Positions 31,873 through 44,500 of a stretch of DNA of 64,000 bases are shown here, one piece after another. This DNA comes from Sporosarcina gallistercoris (lineage in GTDB: Bacteria > Bacillota > Bacilli > Bacillales_A > Planococcaceae). Positions within the stretch are counted from its first letter, which is position 1, and each line of letters starts with the position of its first letter. Location of the stretch: NCBI RefSeq assembly GCF_014836415.1, contig NZ_JACSQY010000010.1:62001-126000 (forward strand). Reading direction: 5' to 3'. Under the pieces are notes generated by a model, which searched no databases, had not been told where the DNA came from, and worked only from the letters and a program-made list of their open reading frames with translations. The position numbers and the translations under genes were made by a program.

Positions 31873-31902
31873 AAAAACAGGCAGCCATCCATCGGCCGCC
31901 TC
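31873..31902 (-). terminator. Terminator of rho
   Basis: Minus strand AGGCGGCC / GGCTGCCT (one G-U pair, 7-nt loop), then GTTTTTCTTT. Confidence 0.8.
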
Positions 31903-31911
31903 CGCTTTTGG

Positions 31912-33195
31912 TTAGATGAGTCCTTTTCCATTGCGTTGGTTTTTCATGTCGCCGTTCAGTTTTTCGAAGAATTCGATGTTGGATTTGGATTGCCGCAATT
32001 TTTTCAGGAAACGTTCGGCAAAGTCTGGAGCGTCTGAGAATGTTTTTCGGATGGCCCATAGTTTTTCGAGCTGACCGGCTGGGACGAGAAGTTCTTCTTT
32101 CCGGGTTCCGGAGCGGCGGATGTCGATGGCCGGGAAGATTCTGCGTTCCGCGAGTGTTCGATCCAGATGCAGTTCCATGTTGCCGGTTCCTTTGAATTCT
32201 TCGTAGATGACTTCGTCCATGCGAGAGCCTGTGTCGATGAGGGCTGTCGCGAGAATGGTCAAGCTGCCGCCTTCTTCCAAGTTACGCGCCGCACCGAAGA
32301 ATCGTTTCGGACGATGGAATGCCGCTGGATCGATTCCTCCGGATAACGTACGTCCGCTTGGCGGGATGATCAGGTTATAAGCACGGGCGAGTCGTGTGAT
32401 GGAGTCCATGAGAATGACGACATCGCGTTTATGTTCGACGAGCCTCATAGCCCGCTCCAATACTAACTCCGCCACTTTCACGTGGTTTTCTGGAACTTCA
32501 TCGAATGTGGAACTGACGACGTCTGCATCCACGGAACGCTCGATATCTGTTACTTCTTCGGGACGTTCGTCAATGAGTAAAACTATCAGTTCGGTGTCAG
32601 GATGATTTGTCGTAATCGCATTTGCAATTTCTTTCAGCAGCATCGTCTTTCCTGCTTTTGGCGGTGCGACGATCAAACCGCGTTGACCGAAACCGACTGG
32701 CGATACTAAGTCCATGATTCTTGTGGATAGATTGTTTGACTCCGTTTCCAGCTTAATGTGACGTGTCGGATAGAGCGGCGTCAATGCTGGGAAGTGGACG
32801 CGTTCGCGCGCGACTTCGGGGTTTTGCCCGTTGACTGCTTCGACTTGCAGGAGACCGTAATACCGTTCGTTCTCTTTTGGCGGACGCACTTTTCCAGTTA
32901 CTTTGTCCCCGTTACGTAAGTCGAATCGTCGGATTTGAGATGCGGAAATGTAGATATCTTCAGAACTTGATGAGTAATTGATCGGCCGTAAGAACCCATA
33001 CCCTTCGGATTGGATGATTTCAAGGACACCTTCCATGAAGAAGAAGCCTTCTTGTTCAGCGCGTGATTTCAGTATGGAAAAGATGAGTTCTTTTTTAGTC
33101 AGTTTGCTGTAATAGCTAATTTTATATTCCTTGGCTAGTGCATAAAGCTCTTTGAGCGTCATGTTTTCCAAGTCAGCTAAGGTTATCATTGTCAT
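31912..33195 (-). CDS. rho: Transcription termination factor Rho
   Basis: 427 residues: N-terminal helical domain ([15 protein letters not shown]), cold-shock RNA-binding domain ([20 protein letters not shown]), and the hexameric ATPase with P-loop [26 protein letters not shown] and the Q/R-loop region [14 protein letters not shown]-driven RNA translocase that ends transcription. The ATG at 33195 has AAGAGTGG eight bases upstream; a GTG four codons earlier overlaps that site. Confidence 0.96.
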   Translation of the reverse strand: MTMITLADLENMTLKELYALAKEYKISYYSKLTKKELIFSILKSRAEQEGFFFMEGVLEIIQSEGYGFLRPINYSSSSEDIYISASQIRRFDLRNGDKVTGKVRPPKENERYYGLLQVEAVNGQNPEVARERVHFPALTPLYPTRHIKLETESNNLSTRIMDLVSPVGFGQRGLIVAPPKAGKTMLLKEIANAITTNHPDTELIVLLIDERPEEVTDIERSVDADVVSSTFDEVPENHVKVAELVLERAMRLVEHKRDVVILMDSITRLARAYNLIIPPSGRTLSGGIDPAAFHRPKRFFGAARNLEEGGSLTILATALIDTGSRMDEVIYEEFKGTGNMELHLDRTLAERRIFPAIDIRRSGTRKEELLVPAGQLEKLWAIRKTFSDAPDFAERFLKKLRQSKSNIEFFEKLNGDMKNQRNGKGLI

Positions 33196-33265
33196 TATTG
33201 GCACCACTCTTTTAAAGTTTAGGGTAAGTATTTTTTTGGGGGTGCAGCGATCGGCTGCCGGGGTT

Positions 33266-33297
33266 CAAAAGAATTGCCCGGCTTGAAGTGCCGGGCA
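33266..33297 (-). terminator. Terminator of glpX
   Basis: TGCCCGGC / GCCGGGCA stem with short loop, followed on the minus strand by TTCTTTTG. Confidence 0.75.
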
Positions 33298-33309
33298 GTT
33301 TGAGGTCTA

Positions 33310-34275
33310 TCAGTCTTTCATTACAAGGTGAGGTTTTTTGTCCATGCTATGGCGTCCCTCTACAAAGCGGATTGTTCCAGACTTCGATCGCATAACAAGT
33401 GAATGTGTTTTGGAGTGGCCTCCTGTGAATTGTACGCCGCGAAGGAGCTCACCATCTGTTACACCTGTTGCTGCAAAGATTGCGTCGTCCCCTTTCACGA
33501 GGTCGTCCATGTAAAGGACTTTGTCCACATCAATGCCCATTTTCACGCAACGCTCACGTTCTGCGTCATTCATCGGAATGAGCTTCCCTTGGATTTCTCC
33601 TCCAAGACATTTCAAACCGACTGCTGAGATGACACCTTCCGGGGCGCCGCCGAGTCCGAAGAGGATATCGACACCAGTGCCTTCGAATGCCGTGTTGATG
33701 GCACCTGCTACGTCTCCATCGTTGATCAGCTTAATACGTGCACCTGCAGCACGAATCTCATCGATAATTGCTGCATGACGTTCACGATTTAGAACTGTCG
33801 CAGTCACTTCGTTCAATTTCTTGTTTTTCGCTTTTGCAACAGCATTCAAGTTGTCAGTGACTGACGCATTGATGTCAATTTTACCAACACACTCAGGGCC
33901 TACTGCAATTTTGTCCATATACATATCAGGAGCATTCAGGAGATTTCCTTTGTCCGCGATAGCGATGACCGCGAGTGCATTCCAGCCGCCCGAGGCTACG
34001 ATGTTTGTCCCTTCAAGCGGATCGACTGCAACGTCTACGAAAGGTCCTTGGCCTGTTCCAAGCTCTTCTCCAATGTATAACATCGGGGCCTCGTCCATTT
34101 CGCCTTCACCAATCACAACGACGCCCTGCATCGGAATTGTGTCAAACACCGTACGCATCGCTGTTGTTGCTGCGTCATCCGCTTCGTTTTTCAAACCTCG
34201 TCCCATCCAGTGCGATGCGGCAACTGCCGCCGCCTCTGTCACACGTACCAGTTCCATCGATAAACTGCGTTCCAT
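33310..34275 (-). CDS. glpX: Fructose-1,6-bisphosphatase class II
   Basis: 321 residues. Metal and substrate motifs [20 protein letters not shown] and [31 protein letters not shown] at the middle. Gluconeogenic phosphatase of the GlpX family, distinct from the B. subtilis Fbp class III. Sits between rho and the second murA, the common Bacillales order. Confidence 0.95.
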   Translation of the reverse strand: MERSLSMELVRVTEAAAVAASHWMGRGLKNEADDAATTAMRTVFDTIPMQGVVVIGEGEMDEAPMLYIGEELGTGQGPFVDVAVDPLEGTNIVASGGWNALAVIAIADKGNLLNAPDMYMDKIAVGPECVGKIDINASVTDNLNAVAKAKNKKLNEVTATVLNRERHAAIIDEIRAAGARIKLINDGDVAGAINTAFEGTGVDILFGLGGAPEGVISAVGLKCLGGEIQGKLIPMNDAERERCVKMGIDVDKVLYMDDLVKGDDAIFAATGVTDGELLRGVQFTGGHSKTHSLVMRSKSGTIRFVEGRHSMDKKPHLVMKD

Positions 34276-34373
34276 CTCTAGAATTCCTCCCGTTTTCTGC
34301 TAGTTGCAGATTGTGTAACTGTTTCAATCGTTCGCTCTATTATAGCACACGTTTGAATGAGCACTAAACTGTT

Positions 34374-35657
34374 TTATGAATTACTCTTCGCGTCATCTTC
34401 ATCAGGAACTTCCACTTTTTGGATCGTCGCACCGAGTCCCCGCAGTTTTTCAATCAAACCGCCATAACCGCGTTCAATATGGGAGATCCCTTGGATTTCA
34501 GTTTCCCCTTCTGCGATCAGACCAGCAATTACTAGCGAAGCACCTGCGCGCAAGTCACTCGCTTTCACTTTAGCCGCATGGAGCGGTGTCGGACCGTGAA
34601 TGATTGCAGAACGTCCTTCGACTTTGCTGCTTGCATTCATTCTACGAAGTTCGTCAATCTGTTTGAACCTCGCGGAATAGATTGTATCGGTCAGCATCGA
34701 TGCTCCGTCCGCTTGAGTGGAGAGTACACAAAACGGCTGTTGCAAGTCTGTCGGGAACCCAGGATAAACAAGCGTTTTCACATCAACCGCTTTGAGTGTC
34801 TCTGTTTTCGGAATGAAGATTTTTTCTTCGTCCTCTTCCACAACAACTCCCATTTCACGGAGTTTTGCTGTTACTGCTTCTACGTGCAGCGGAATGACGT
34901 TCTCGATAGTGACGCCATCTCCTGCTGCTGCCGCCATAATCATGAACGTCCCGGCTTCAATCCGGTCCGGAATGATCGTGTGGCGTGTTCCGTTTAAGCT
35001 TTCGACACCTTCGATGCGGATCACATTCGTACCCGCTCCCTTAATGTTGGCCCCCATATTGGATAGCAACGTTGCAACGTCAATGATTTCGGGCTCTTTC
35101 GCCGCATTTTCAATGACGGTTTTCCCTTTTGCGAGAACCGCAGCAAGCATGATGTTGATGGTCGCGCCAACACTGACAATATCCAGGTAAATTTTTGCGC
35201 CTTTCAATTCGTCAGCACGCAAGTAGATCGCGCCGTGTTCGTTCGTGACTTTGGCTCCGAGCGCTTCAAAACCTTTAATGTGCTGATCAATCGGACGTGG
35301 GCCTAAATGACAGCCACCAGGCAGACCGATGACCGCTTTTTTGAACTTCCCGAGCATTGCGCCCATCAAGTAGTACGAAGCACGTAACTTTTTCACGTTG
35401 CCATTCGGGAGTGGCATCGAAATCATTTCGGAAGGATCAATCGTCATCGTTCCATCTTGAAAGTCTACGTCGCCTCCGATATCTTCGAGCAAATTTTGTA
35501 ACGTATGGACATCGGAAATTTCGGGCAGCCCTTCTATCGTAACTGGGGAATCCGCTAAAATGGACGCAGGAATGAGTGCGACTGCACTGTTTTTCGCTCC
35601 GCTAACTTTAATGTTTCCCTTTAGAGGGGTGCCGCCTTGTATTTTATATACTTCCAT
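34374..35657 (-). CDS. murAB: UDP-N-acetylglucosamine 1-carboxyvinyltransferase (second MurA)
   Basis: 427 residues. Active-site Cys in [21 protein letters not shown]-terminus [19 protein letters not shown]. Paralogue of the product of 9560-10861; in B. subtilis MurAB at this locus is non-essential and controlled by proteolysis. Twenty bases separate it from the transaldolase gene. Confidence 0.94.
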   Translation of the reverse strand: MEVYKIQGGTPLKGNIKVSGAKNSAVALIPASILADSPVTIEGLPEISDVHTLQNLLEDIGGDVDFQDGTMTIDPSEMISMPLPNGNVKKLRASYYLMGAMLGKFKKAVIGLPGGCHLGPRPIDQHIKGFEALGAKVTNEHGAIYLRADELKGAKIYLDIVSVGATINIMLAAVLAKGKTVIENAAKEPEIIDVATLLSNMGANIKGAGTNVIRIEGVESLNGTRHTIIPDRIEAGTFMIMAAAAGDGVTIENVIPLHVEAVTAKLREMGVVVEEDEEKIFIPKTETLKAVDVKTLVYPGFPTDLQQPFCVLSTQADGASMLTDTIYSARFKQIDELRRMNASSKVEGRSAIIHGPTPLHAAKVKASDLRAGASLVIAGLIAEGETEIQGISHIERGYGGLIEKLRGLGATIQKVEVPDEDDAKSNS

Positions 35658-35676
35658 TTCAATCTCCTTTACACAA

Positions 35677-36324
35677 TCACTTGTTGTCGCGGGCTTCCCA
35701 ATCCTTCAAGAATTGTTCAATCCCTTTGTCTGTCAGTGGATGGCTGAACAGCTGCTGCAATACTTTAAACGGAACCGTTGAGATGTGCGCGCCTGCAAGC
35801 GCACCATTTGTAATCTGTTGCGGGCTGCGGATGGATGCTGCAATAATTTCCGTGTCGATATTATGGATTGTAAAGATGTCCGCAATCGTTTCGATCAACG
35901 CTAAGCCATCTTGACCGATATCATCGAGCCTGCCGATGAAGGGAGACACATATGTAGCTCCAGCACGTGCTGCCATCAGTGCTTGGTTCGCACTGAAAAT
36001 CAATGTCACGTTCGTCTTAATACCTTCTGCTGCGAAAACTGAACATGCTTTCAAGCCTTCAGGAGTCATCGGCAATTTCACAGTGATATTTGGTGCAATT
36101 GCTGCAAGTTCACGACCTTCTTTAATCATACCTTCCGCATCGAGAGCAATGACTTCAGCACTTACCGATCCCGGAACGAGTGCCGTGATTTCTTTCAAGC
36201 GATCGTGGAATGAGATATTCTCTTTCGCAACGAGTGAAGGGTTTGTTGTGACCCCCGACAAAATCCCCCAGCTATGGGCTTCTTTAATCTCTTCGAAATT
36301 TGCTGTATCTATGAAAAATTTCAT
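35677..36324 (-). CDS. tal: Transaldolase (short, FSA/TalC-like)
   Basis: 215 residues, (beta/alpha)8 fold. [20 protein letters not shown] and [12 protein letters not shown]; Schiff-base Lys83 in [12 protein letters not shown]. Exchanges dihydroxyacetone units in the pentose phosphate pathway. Corresponds to B. subtilis ywjH. Start behind AAGGAGGAA. Confidence 0.94.
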   Translation of the reverse strand: MKFFIDTANFEEIKEAHSWGILSGVTTNPSLVAKENISFHDRLKEITALVPGSVSAEVIALDAEGMIKEGRELAAIAPNITVKLPMTPEGLKACSVFAAEGIKTNVTLIFSANQALMAARAGATYVSPFIGRLDDIGQDGLALIETIADIFTIHNIDTEIIAASIRSPQQITNGALAGAHISTVPFKVLQQLFSHPLTDKGIEQFLKDWEARDNK

Positions 36325-36341
36325 AATCCGTGTTCCTCCTT

Positions 36342-36387
36342 AAAATTGAAAAGGAGGAGATTCATCCGTTACCGGGATGTCTCCCCC
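36342..36387 (-). terminator. Terminator-like hairpin between fbaA and tal
   Basis: Minus strand GGGGGAGACATCC pairs with GGATG and TCTCCTCC, with one G-U pair, followed by TTTTCAATTTT. It may limit read-through from fbaA into tal. Confidence 0.7.
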
Positions 36388-36428
36388 TATAGGTTGTGTC
36401 TAGTCATTCACGCAAAAAGCTCAGTGAA

Positions 36429-37286
36429 TCACGCTTTTTGGGAGCTTCCGAATTCACGCATTTTCCCCACAACTGTTGCTTGAATCGCTTCACGCATAGG
36501 TGCTAGGAATTTACGTGGATCGTAAACTTCCTGATCAGCCGCAAGTACTTCACGCACTTTTTTCGTTCCTTGAATTTGGTTTTCTGTGTTAACGTTGATT
36601 TTTGATGTCCCTAGTGAAATGGCACGTTGGATATCTTTTGTCGGAATCCCGGTGCCACCGTGTAAAACTAATGGCAGATCGGATTGATTCGAGATTTCTT
36701 CCATTTCCTTGAATCCGAGATTCGGTTCACCTTTGTACGGTCCGTGAACGGATCCAAGTGCAGGTGCAAGGCAATCGATATTCGTTTCATCCACAAGACG
36801 TTTACATTCTGCAGGATCCGCGTACATGACCCCTTCAGCAATGGTATCGTCTTCCTGACCGCCAACTAGGCCGAGTTCCGCCTCAACGGAAACATTTTTA
36901 GCATGTGCATATTCCACAACTTGTTTAGTAATTGCTATATTTTCTTCGATAGGTTTTGCAGAAGCGTCAATCATGACAGATGTGAATCCAGCGTCAATTG
37001 CTTCCTTACACTTTTCAAGACTCGATCCATGATCTAAGTGAATCGCAACCGGTACTGTGATTTTGTAATCGTGCATAAGACCTTTCACCATATGGACGAC
37101 CGTTGTGAAACCACCCATGTAACGTGCAGCGCCTTCAGATACACCTAGGATAACCGGAGAGTTTTCACTTTGAGCTGCTTGTAAGATCGCTTGCGTATAC
37201 TCCAAGTTGTTCAAGTTGAATTGCCCGATTGCATATCCTTCACGCTTACCTTTAATCATCATTTCTTTCATTGATACGAGTGCCAT
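36429..37286 (-). CDS. fbaA: Fructose-bisphosphate aldolase class II
   Basis: 285 residues. Zinc and substrate motifs [32 protein letters not shown] and [18 protein letters not shown]. Cleaves fructose-1,6-bisphosphate; zinc-dependent. Strong ribosome binding site AAGGAGGA. Confidence 0.97.
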   Translation of the reverse strand: MALVSMKEMMIKGKREGYAIGQFNLNNLEYTQAILQAAQSENSPVILGVSEGAARYMGGFTTVVHMVKGLMHDYKITVPVAIHLDHGSSLEKCKEAIDAGFTSVMIDASAKPIEENIAITKQVVEYAHAKNVSVEAELGLVGGQEDDTIAEGVMYADPAECKRLVDETNIDCLAPALGSVHGPYKGEPNLGFKEMEEISNQSDLPLVLHGGTGIPTKDIQRAISLGTSKINVNTENQIQGTKKVREVLAADQEVYDPRKFLAPMREAIQATVVGKMREFGSSQKA

Positions 37287-37398
37287 GTGTAGTTCCTCCT
37301 TCGAATATGAAAATGGACTGTGCTAGGTTTATATTTAGATGTATTCCATTCCCATCATATCAAAAAAACCGATCCACTTCCACTTAGGGGAACAGGCA

Positions 37399-37761
37399 CT
37401 ATCGTTCTCGCAACAACTTATCGATTGTCTGTCGCACTTCATGGATGTCAAACGGCTTCGTGAAATAGTGGTCTGCACGATGTAGCGGTCCCGGATTGGC
37501 AGACCCGATTTCGTCGTATGCCGTCATCATGACCACCGGTATCTCAGGCCTGTCACTTTTCACTTGTTGAAGTACTTCAGCCCCATCCATTCCTGGCATT
37601 TTCATGTCCAATAGGATACAGTCGGGGGCGTCATTCTCCACGCGAAGTAACGCCTCTTTACCATTTGAGGCGAGGAGGGTTTCATACCCTTCTTTTTTAA
37701 AAACTTCATCAAGCAACAGGCGTATACCAGCCTGGTCGTCCACGATCAACAACTTTTTCAA
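37399..37761 (-). CDS. spo0F: Sporulation phosphorelay response regulator Spo0F
   Basis: 120 residues, a receiver domain without output domain. Acidic pocket D8 D9, phosphorylated Asp52 in CILLDMKMPGMDG, switch Thr in VVMMTAYDE, Lys in YFTKPFDIHEV. Carries phosphate from sensor kinases to Spo0B. A TTG start is proposed: AAGGAG stands eight bases before it, while the upstream GTG overlaps that site. Loop sequence after MTAYDE (IGSANPGPLHRAD) differs from B. subtilis. Confidence 0.93.
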   Translation of the reverse strand: MKKLLIVDDQAGIRLLLDEVFKKEGYETLLASNGKEALLRVENDAPDCILLDMKMPGMDGAEVLQQVKSDRPEIPVVMMTAYDEIGSANPGPLHRADHYFTKPFDIHEVRQTIDKLLRER

Positions 37762-37825
37762 ACTGCCCACTCCTTTTAAATTTAATCAATACTTTCGTCC
37801 GAATATAATAAGTTTGAATATTAAT

Positions 37826-37854
37826 AGTAATTAGACAAAATAGCTTTAATTCCT
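37826..37854 (-). promoter_or_regulatory. spo0F: Sigma-H-like promoter and 0A-box-like site of spo0F
   Basis: Minus strand AGGAATT (37854-37848), 11 bp, GTCTAAT, close to the sigma-H consensus AGGAWWT and RNNGAAT (one mismatch in the -10 core). TTTTGTCTAA (37840-37831) overlaps it and is one mismatch from a Spo0A box (TTTGTCRAA). Confidence 0.45.
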
Positions 37855-37911
37855 GCTTTTATCGCGAAATGATTTCATTTTCACTATACTACTAGTTATG
37901 GAGGTGGAGTT

Positions 37912-38427
37912 ATGAAAATGTTAACGACACAAATTGCTGGTCTCTTGCAGCGGATTGCAACGAACCATGAAGAGGCAATTGAAGATACTGCGCGGCTTCT
38001 GGCACAGGCATCTGTTGGAGACGGTCGCGTAGTGATGGCTGGACTGAACGAATTGAATGGTGTGGTGACCAATGCGCTGGAAGGAGCCGAGTCTTTTGCG
38101 AATACGATCCGGTATTCTGCTGATCTCGAATTAGGTTCAATGGATCGCGTTTGGCTCTTCACCCGGAGTTCGGTGAATGCAGAGGCACTTGAATTTGCAA
38201 GACTTTTGTCGAAACAGAATGTCACGTTTGCGGTTGTTTCATCAGAAAAAGCATCTGAAGAAAATGAACTTTCCGAGCTTGCAGATGTCTACATTTCAAC
38301 AGGGATTTCCAAGGGATTGCTACCTAACGATGAGGGCGGACGTGTTGTGGAACCTCACTTGCTCGCGTCATTGTTCATTTACGAAGCAGTGAAACTTTCT
38401 TATGATGAAATGTTGATGGATTTGTAA
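37912..38427 (+). CDS. ywjG: DUF2529 protein YwjG
   Basis: 171 residues, SIS-like fold suggested by GDGRVVMAGLNELNGVV and VWLFTRSSVNAEALEFARLL; ends with LLASLFIYEAVKLSYDEMLMDL. The family is found between spo0F and pyrG in Bacillales; function unknown. Divergent from spo0F. AGGTGGAG precedes the ATG. Confidence 0.8.
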   Translation: MKMLTTQIAGLLQRIATNHEEAIEDTARLLAQASVGDGRVVMAGLNELNGVVTNALEGAESFANTIRYSADLELGSMDRVWLFTRSSVNAEALEFARLLSKQNVTFAVVSSEKASEENELSELADVYISTGISKGLLPNDEGGRVVEPHLLASLFIYEAVKLSYDEMLMDL

Positions 38428-38468
38428 TGGGTTGGAGATTGGATACGTTTTAGTTGATAGACGCTGGG

Positions 38469-38655
38469 ATGAGCGGGTTCGGAACGGAAATGAGCGGGTT
38501 CGGGCGCGAAACGGGCGGGTTTAGACCGGGAATGAGCGGGTCTGGACGCGGAACGAGCGGGTTTGCGCCAGGAACGAGCGGGTTCTGGCGTGGAACGGGC
38601 GGGTTTAGACCGGGAATGAGCGGGTCTGGACGCGGAACGAGCGGGTTCCGCTGAG
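38469..38655. repeat. 21-bp tandem array, ATGAGCGGGTT type
   Basis: Nine units start exactly every 21 bp (38469, 38490, ... 38637), consensus ATGAGCGGGTCTGGACGCGGA. Units 3-5 recur as 7-9 at +84 bp. Because 21 is a multiple of three, both strands hold open frames of heptapeptide repeats (MSGSGRG type on plus), but neither has a convincing ribosome binding site. It lies between the convergent ywjG and pyrG. Confidence 0.9.
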
Positions 38656-38691
38656 CTTGAGTGAATTTCCTGCTTGCCATCTTATTCAACG

Positions 38692-38731
38692 AAAAACGCC
38701 CTATTCTGCATGATGCAGAATAGGGCGTTTT
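38692..38731. terminator. Bidirectional terminator of pyrG
   Basis: Perfect inverted repeat AAAACGCCCTATTCTGCAT / ATGCAGAATAGGGCGTTTT, with T tracts on both sides. Confidence 0.93.
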
Positions 38732-38738
38732 GATTTTT

Positions 38739-40466
<1,728 letters not shown>

Positions 40467-40473
40467 TTAAAAA

Positions 40474-40515
40474 GGAGCCCAATTAGATTGTATAGCGGAG
40501 GACTTTTAAAGTCAA
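40474..40515 (-). promoter_or_regulatory. pyrG: pyrG promoter with GGGCTCC start
   Basis: Minus strand TTGACT (40515-40510), 17 bp, TACAAT (40492-40487), then CTAATT and GGGCTCC (40480-40474) as initial transcript. GGGC at +1 is the signal for CTP-sensitive reiterative G addition established for B. subtilis pyrG. Confidence 0.88.
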
Positions 40516-40522
40516 GAAAAGA

Positions 40523-41080
40523 TTATAATTCTTCTTCCTCTTCCTCTTCGTCCTCGTCGTCCTCATCTTCTTCGTCTAAATCGATGTCTTCATCAGGAAT
40601 GATTTCGAGACCTTCTGCAGGATCTTCAACTTCGTCTTCGTCAGGATCCACTTCATCTTCGTCGTCATCCACGTCTTTTTCATCGCCGAGTTCTTCGTAG
40701 TCTTCTTCGAAGATTTCATCCACGTCCAAATCGTCCAGATCGTCCAACTCGTCATCGTCGTCATCCGAAGCTTTTTTCTTTTTCTTACGGGTTTTAACGA
40801 CCGGTGCTGTTTCCTCTTCAATCTGATCGACTGGGTACCACTCACGAAGTGCCCATCCGCCGTCATTCATCGCCATGAAGCGACCGTCGATATTGAGGTC
40901 TGTGTAGAACTGGGGAAGGCGTTCTTCCATTACTTTTTTGCTGATGCCTGTAAGACTACGGATTTCATCCATTAGTTTCTGAAATGTAATCGCTTCTCGA
41001 CGATCTTCAAAAATTGCAAAGGTGATGTCGATCATTGACTCCTCTTGTAGTTGTTCTTTTGTCATGTTTTTATAATCCAT
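40523..41080 (-). CDS. rpoE: RNA polymerase delta subunit
   Basis: 185 residues: N-terminal winged-helix HARE domain (MIDITFAIFEDRREAITFQKL to GRFMAMNDGGWALREWYPVDQ), a KKKKK stretch, then about 90 residues almost purely Asp/Glu. Delta speeds RNA polymerase recycling and displaces nucleic acid. ATG at 41080 preferred over a GTG nine bases upstream that abuts the AAAGGG. Always next to pyrG in Bacillales. Confidence 0.95.
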   Translation of the reverse strand: MDYKNMTKEQLQEESMIDITFAIFEDRREAITFQKLMDEIRSLTGISKKVMEERLPQFYTDLNIDGRFMAMNDGGWALREWYPVDQIEEETAPVVKTRKKKKKASDDDDDELDDLDDLDVDEIFEEDYEELGDEKDVDDDEDEVDPDEDEVEDPAEGLEIIPDEDIDLDEEDEDDEDEEEEEEEL

Positions 41081-41131
41081 GAGATGCACGCCCTTTCTGA
41101 AGCTTCTTTCATGTATTCGACTAGTGCTTTG

Positions 41132-41293
41132 TTACTGTGTTTTTCTATTCGTGCGGAATCGCTTGAATTCTTTCCAGCTGATCACGAGTAAGTAGACGGC
41201 CGCGAGCAGGAAGGGAACTGCACCCAATCCTTCTCCATAGAGGAGATAGGTCAGTACGATTAGTATGATTATAATAACAAGATGAAGTGCCAT
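41132..41293 (-). CDS. Small membrane protein, 53 aa
   Basis: A 53-codon frame starting MALHLVIIIIL with two hydrophobic helices (about 5-19 and 24-39) joined by YGEGLG and a basic tail KEFKRFRTNRKTQ, fitting a positive-inside two-helix hairpin. GGAAG lies about 6 bases before the ATG. It fills the gap between icmF and rpoE. I do not recognise a family; length, hydrophobic pattern and basic tail favour a real gene over chance. Confidence 0.5.
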   Translation of the reverse strand: MALHLVIIIILIVLTYLLYGEGLGAVPFLLAAVYLLVISWKEFKRFRTNRKTQ

Positions 41294-41521
41294 CTTCAAC
41301 TTCCGCACCCCTTTTCGGCCATTCTTTATAGTATACTCGGGTTTTGGGTTTAAAATCCACTGAAATTCGTTTTGTTTGTGAATAAATTCGGTTGGGCTAT
41401 AGAGGGAGCTATTTTAAACTCTTGATAAACATAGAAACTAAATATTGTATGCAGCTTTCACGTTACGCGTATGGATAGTAGATAGTCTCTCTAATTCCAA
41501 TTCAACAAATCAAAAATGAAA

Positions 41522-41560
41522 AAGCACAAAATAGAGCGAGGGGATTTCCCCCGCTCTTTT
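41522..41560 (-). terminator. Terminator of icmF
   Basis: AGAGCGGGGG / CCCCTCGCTCT hairpin on the minus strand with ATTTTG after it; also T5 on the plus strand. Confidence 0.8.
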
Positions 41561-41571
41561 TGGTGTGTTCG

Positions 41572-44500
41572 TTACATGTTGCGGCGGTATTGGCCGCCTA
41601 CTTCGTATAGGGCGTTGGTGATTTGTCCGAGACTTGCGACTTTCACGGTTTCCATGAGAGCCTCGAAGATATTGCCGCCAGAGATCGCAAGTTGTTTCAA
41701 GTCGGCTAGCGCTTGTTCCGCTTCACTACTGTGAGCGGATTGGAACGCGCGCAAGTTTTTGATTTGCGTCTCTTTTTCCTCTTGTGTTGCGCGTGCGAGT
41801 TCCATACTGTCGATGTCGTCTTCAGATGGCGGATTCGGGTTCAAGTATGTGTTGACGCCGATGATCGGAAGTTCGCCTGAGTGTTTTTTCATCTCGTACA
41901 GCATCGATTCCTCTTGGATTTTACCGCGTTGGTACTGGGTTTCCATTGAACCGAGGACACCGCCACGGTCGTTGAGCTTATCGAATTCCTGCAGCACAGC
42001 TTCTTCGACGAGATCTGTCAATTCTTCAGCAATGAACGATCCCTGGAGAGGGTTTTCGTTCTTCGACAAACCGTGTTCTTTCGTGATGATCATCTGTATT
42101 GCCATTGCGCGGCGCACAGATTCTTCAGTCGGTGTTGTAATTGCTTCGTCATAGGCATTTGTGTGGAGCGAGTTACAGTTATCCTGCAATGCCATAAGCG
42201 CTTGCAACGTTGTCCGGATGTCATTGAAATCGATTTCTTGAGCATGCAGCGATCGCCCTGACGTCTGGACGTGATATTTCAGCTTTTGGCTGCGGTCATT
42301 TGCGCCGTATTTCTCACGCATGGCAACTGCCCAGATGCGGCGTGCAACGCGGCCTATAACTGTATACTCAGGATCCAGTCCGTTCGAGAAGAAGAACGAC
42401 AAGTTCGGAGCAAAGTCGTCGATGTTCATCCCGCGGCTCAAGTAGTACTCGACATACGTGAAGCCGTTTGCGAGAGTGAATGCAAGCTGTGAAATCGGAT
42501 TGGCACCTGCTTCGGCGATATGATAGCCCGAAATGGAAACAGAATAATAATTACGCACTTTTTTATTGATGAAATACTGCTGGATGTCGCCCATCATGCG
42601 AAGTGCGAATTCTGTAGAGAAGATACATGTGTTCTGCCCCTGGTCTTCTTTCAGAATATCAGCTTGCACCGTTCCGCGGACTACTTTCAATGTCGCTTCC
42701 CGGACTTCCGTGAATTCGTCCACTGATAGGGTCCGGCCCAATTCTTCTTCCTGTTTCTTCACTTGCTGATCGATCGCAGTGTTCATGAACATCGCTAAGA
42801 TAATCGGTGCCGGTCCGTTGATGGTCATCGAGACGGAAGTTGCCGGCGCACATAAGTCAAATCCATCATAGAGTTTCTTCATGTCTTCCAATGTACAAAT
42901 ATTGACGCCGGACTCCCCTACTTTTCCGTAAATGTCCGGACGTTCATCAGGGTCTTCTCCATATAAAGTTACGGAGTCGAATGCTGTGGACAAACGTTTC
43001 GCATCGTCGTCTTTCGACAGATAATGGAACCGTCGATTTGTACGTTCCGGTGTCCCTTCACCAGCAAACTGGCGCTTCGGATCTTCCCCTTCACGTTTGA
43101 ATGGGAATACGCCTGCTGTGTACGGATACGATCCCGGGACGTTTTCTTTATAGACCCAACGAATGATTTCACCGTAATCTTTGAATTTCGGCAACGCGAC
43201 TTTAGGGATTTTCAATCCGGATAAACTCGTTGTCGTCAGTGCTGTGCGGAGTTCTTTGTCCCTGACCTTCGTCACGAATTCGTCTTGAGCATACGCGTCT
43301 TTCAACGTATTCCAGTTATCCAGAATGCGTCTGGATTCAGCCGTCATCTCATCGCGCACGTTGTCGTGCAGCGTTTCAAGTGATTTCACGAGTGCATCAT
43401 CGGGTGTTTTCTCACGTACTTCCGAGAGCGCCCCTTCTAGCTGATACAATCTCGTTGCAAGGTGCGCCTGCTGTTCTGCGTGTTTATGGTAACCGCGGAC
43501 TGTCGTTGCAATTTCACGTAGATATTGCAAGCGGTCGTTCGGGATGATGACGTTCTGCTTCTGTGTTTTTACGAACTCGGTATAAGACGTCGTCCAGTCC
43601 GTTCCGCATTTTTTGTTGAGCGTGTCAACAATTGCTGCAAACAAAGTATTCGTCCCCTTGTCATTGAACTGACTTGCGATTGTGCCATACACCGGCATCG
43701 AATCCAGCGGTTCATCAAAAAGAAGGCGACTGCGTTGGTATTGTTTTTGGACTTGATTCAACGCGTCTTCAGAGCCTTTGCGTTCGAATTTATTGATGGC
43801 GATCAAGTCCGCAAAGTCGATCATATCGATTTTCTCGAGCTGAGAAGGTGCGCCGAATTCGCTCGTCATGACGTACATCGATACGTCTGAAACCTCATCG
43901 ATTTCCGCGTCCCCTTGCCCGATTCCGCTTGTTTCCACGATAATCAAGTCGTAACCCGCCACTTTGACGATATCGAGCACGTCTTTCAATGCACCTGATA
44001 GTTCAGTACGGGACCCGCGAGTGGCCAGACTGCGCATGAAAACGCGTTTGTTGAAGATGGCGTTCATCCTGATCCGGTCACCTAGGAGCGCTCCGCCCGT
44101 TTTCTGTTTCGTCGGGTCGATCGATAGGATTGCGACTTTCCGATCCGGGAGTTCGTGGAGGAATCTGCGGATCAATTCGTCAGTCAACGAACTTTTACCT
44201 GCCCCCCCGGTTCCGGTAATCCCGAGAACCGGCGTCCCTTTGGATAGTTCACGTGCACGATCCAGCAGCGTTTTCGCTTTCTCGTCTTGGTCGTCATAAT
44301 GCTCTTCGGCATACGTGATAAGGTTCGCTAACAGCTCCGGTTTCGTCGTTTCAACTTGTTCCAAATAGGCCATTTCGTCCTTCACTTCCGTTGCATAGTC
44401 ACACTCTTCGACCATGCGGTTGATCATCCCTTGAAGGCCGAGTTTGCGACCGTCTTCCGGAGAGAAGATCCAGGCGATGCCGTATTGGTGCAGCTCTTTA

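Noticed and set aside
38454..38654. Heptapeptide-repeat gene (66 codons, plus strand)
   Set aside because: No convincing ribosome binding site, both strands open only because the repeat is 21 bp, and the core is shared with non-coding arrays of 20-bp period.
41145..41360. 71-codon minus-strand frame next to rpoE
   Set aside because: It shadows the 53-codon membrane-protein frame, which has the clearer hydrophobic pattern; the 71-codon product has no domain-like character and no good start site.
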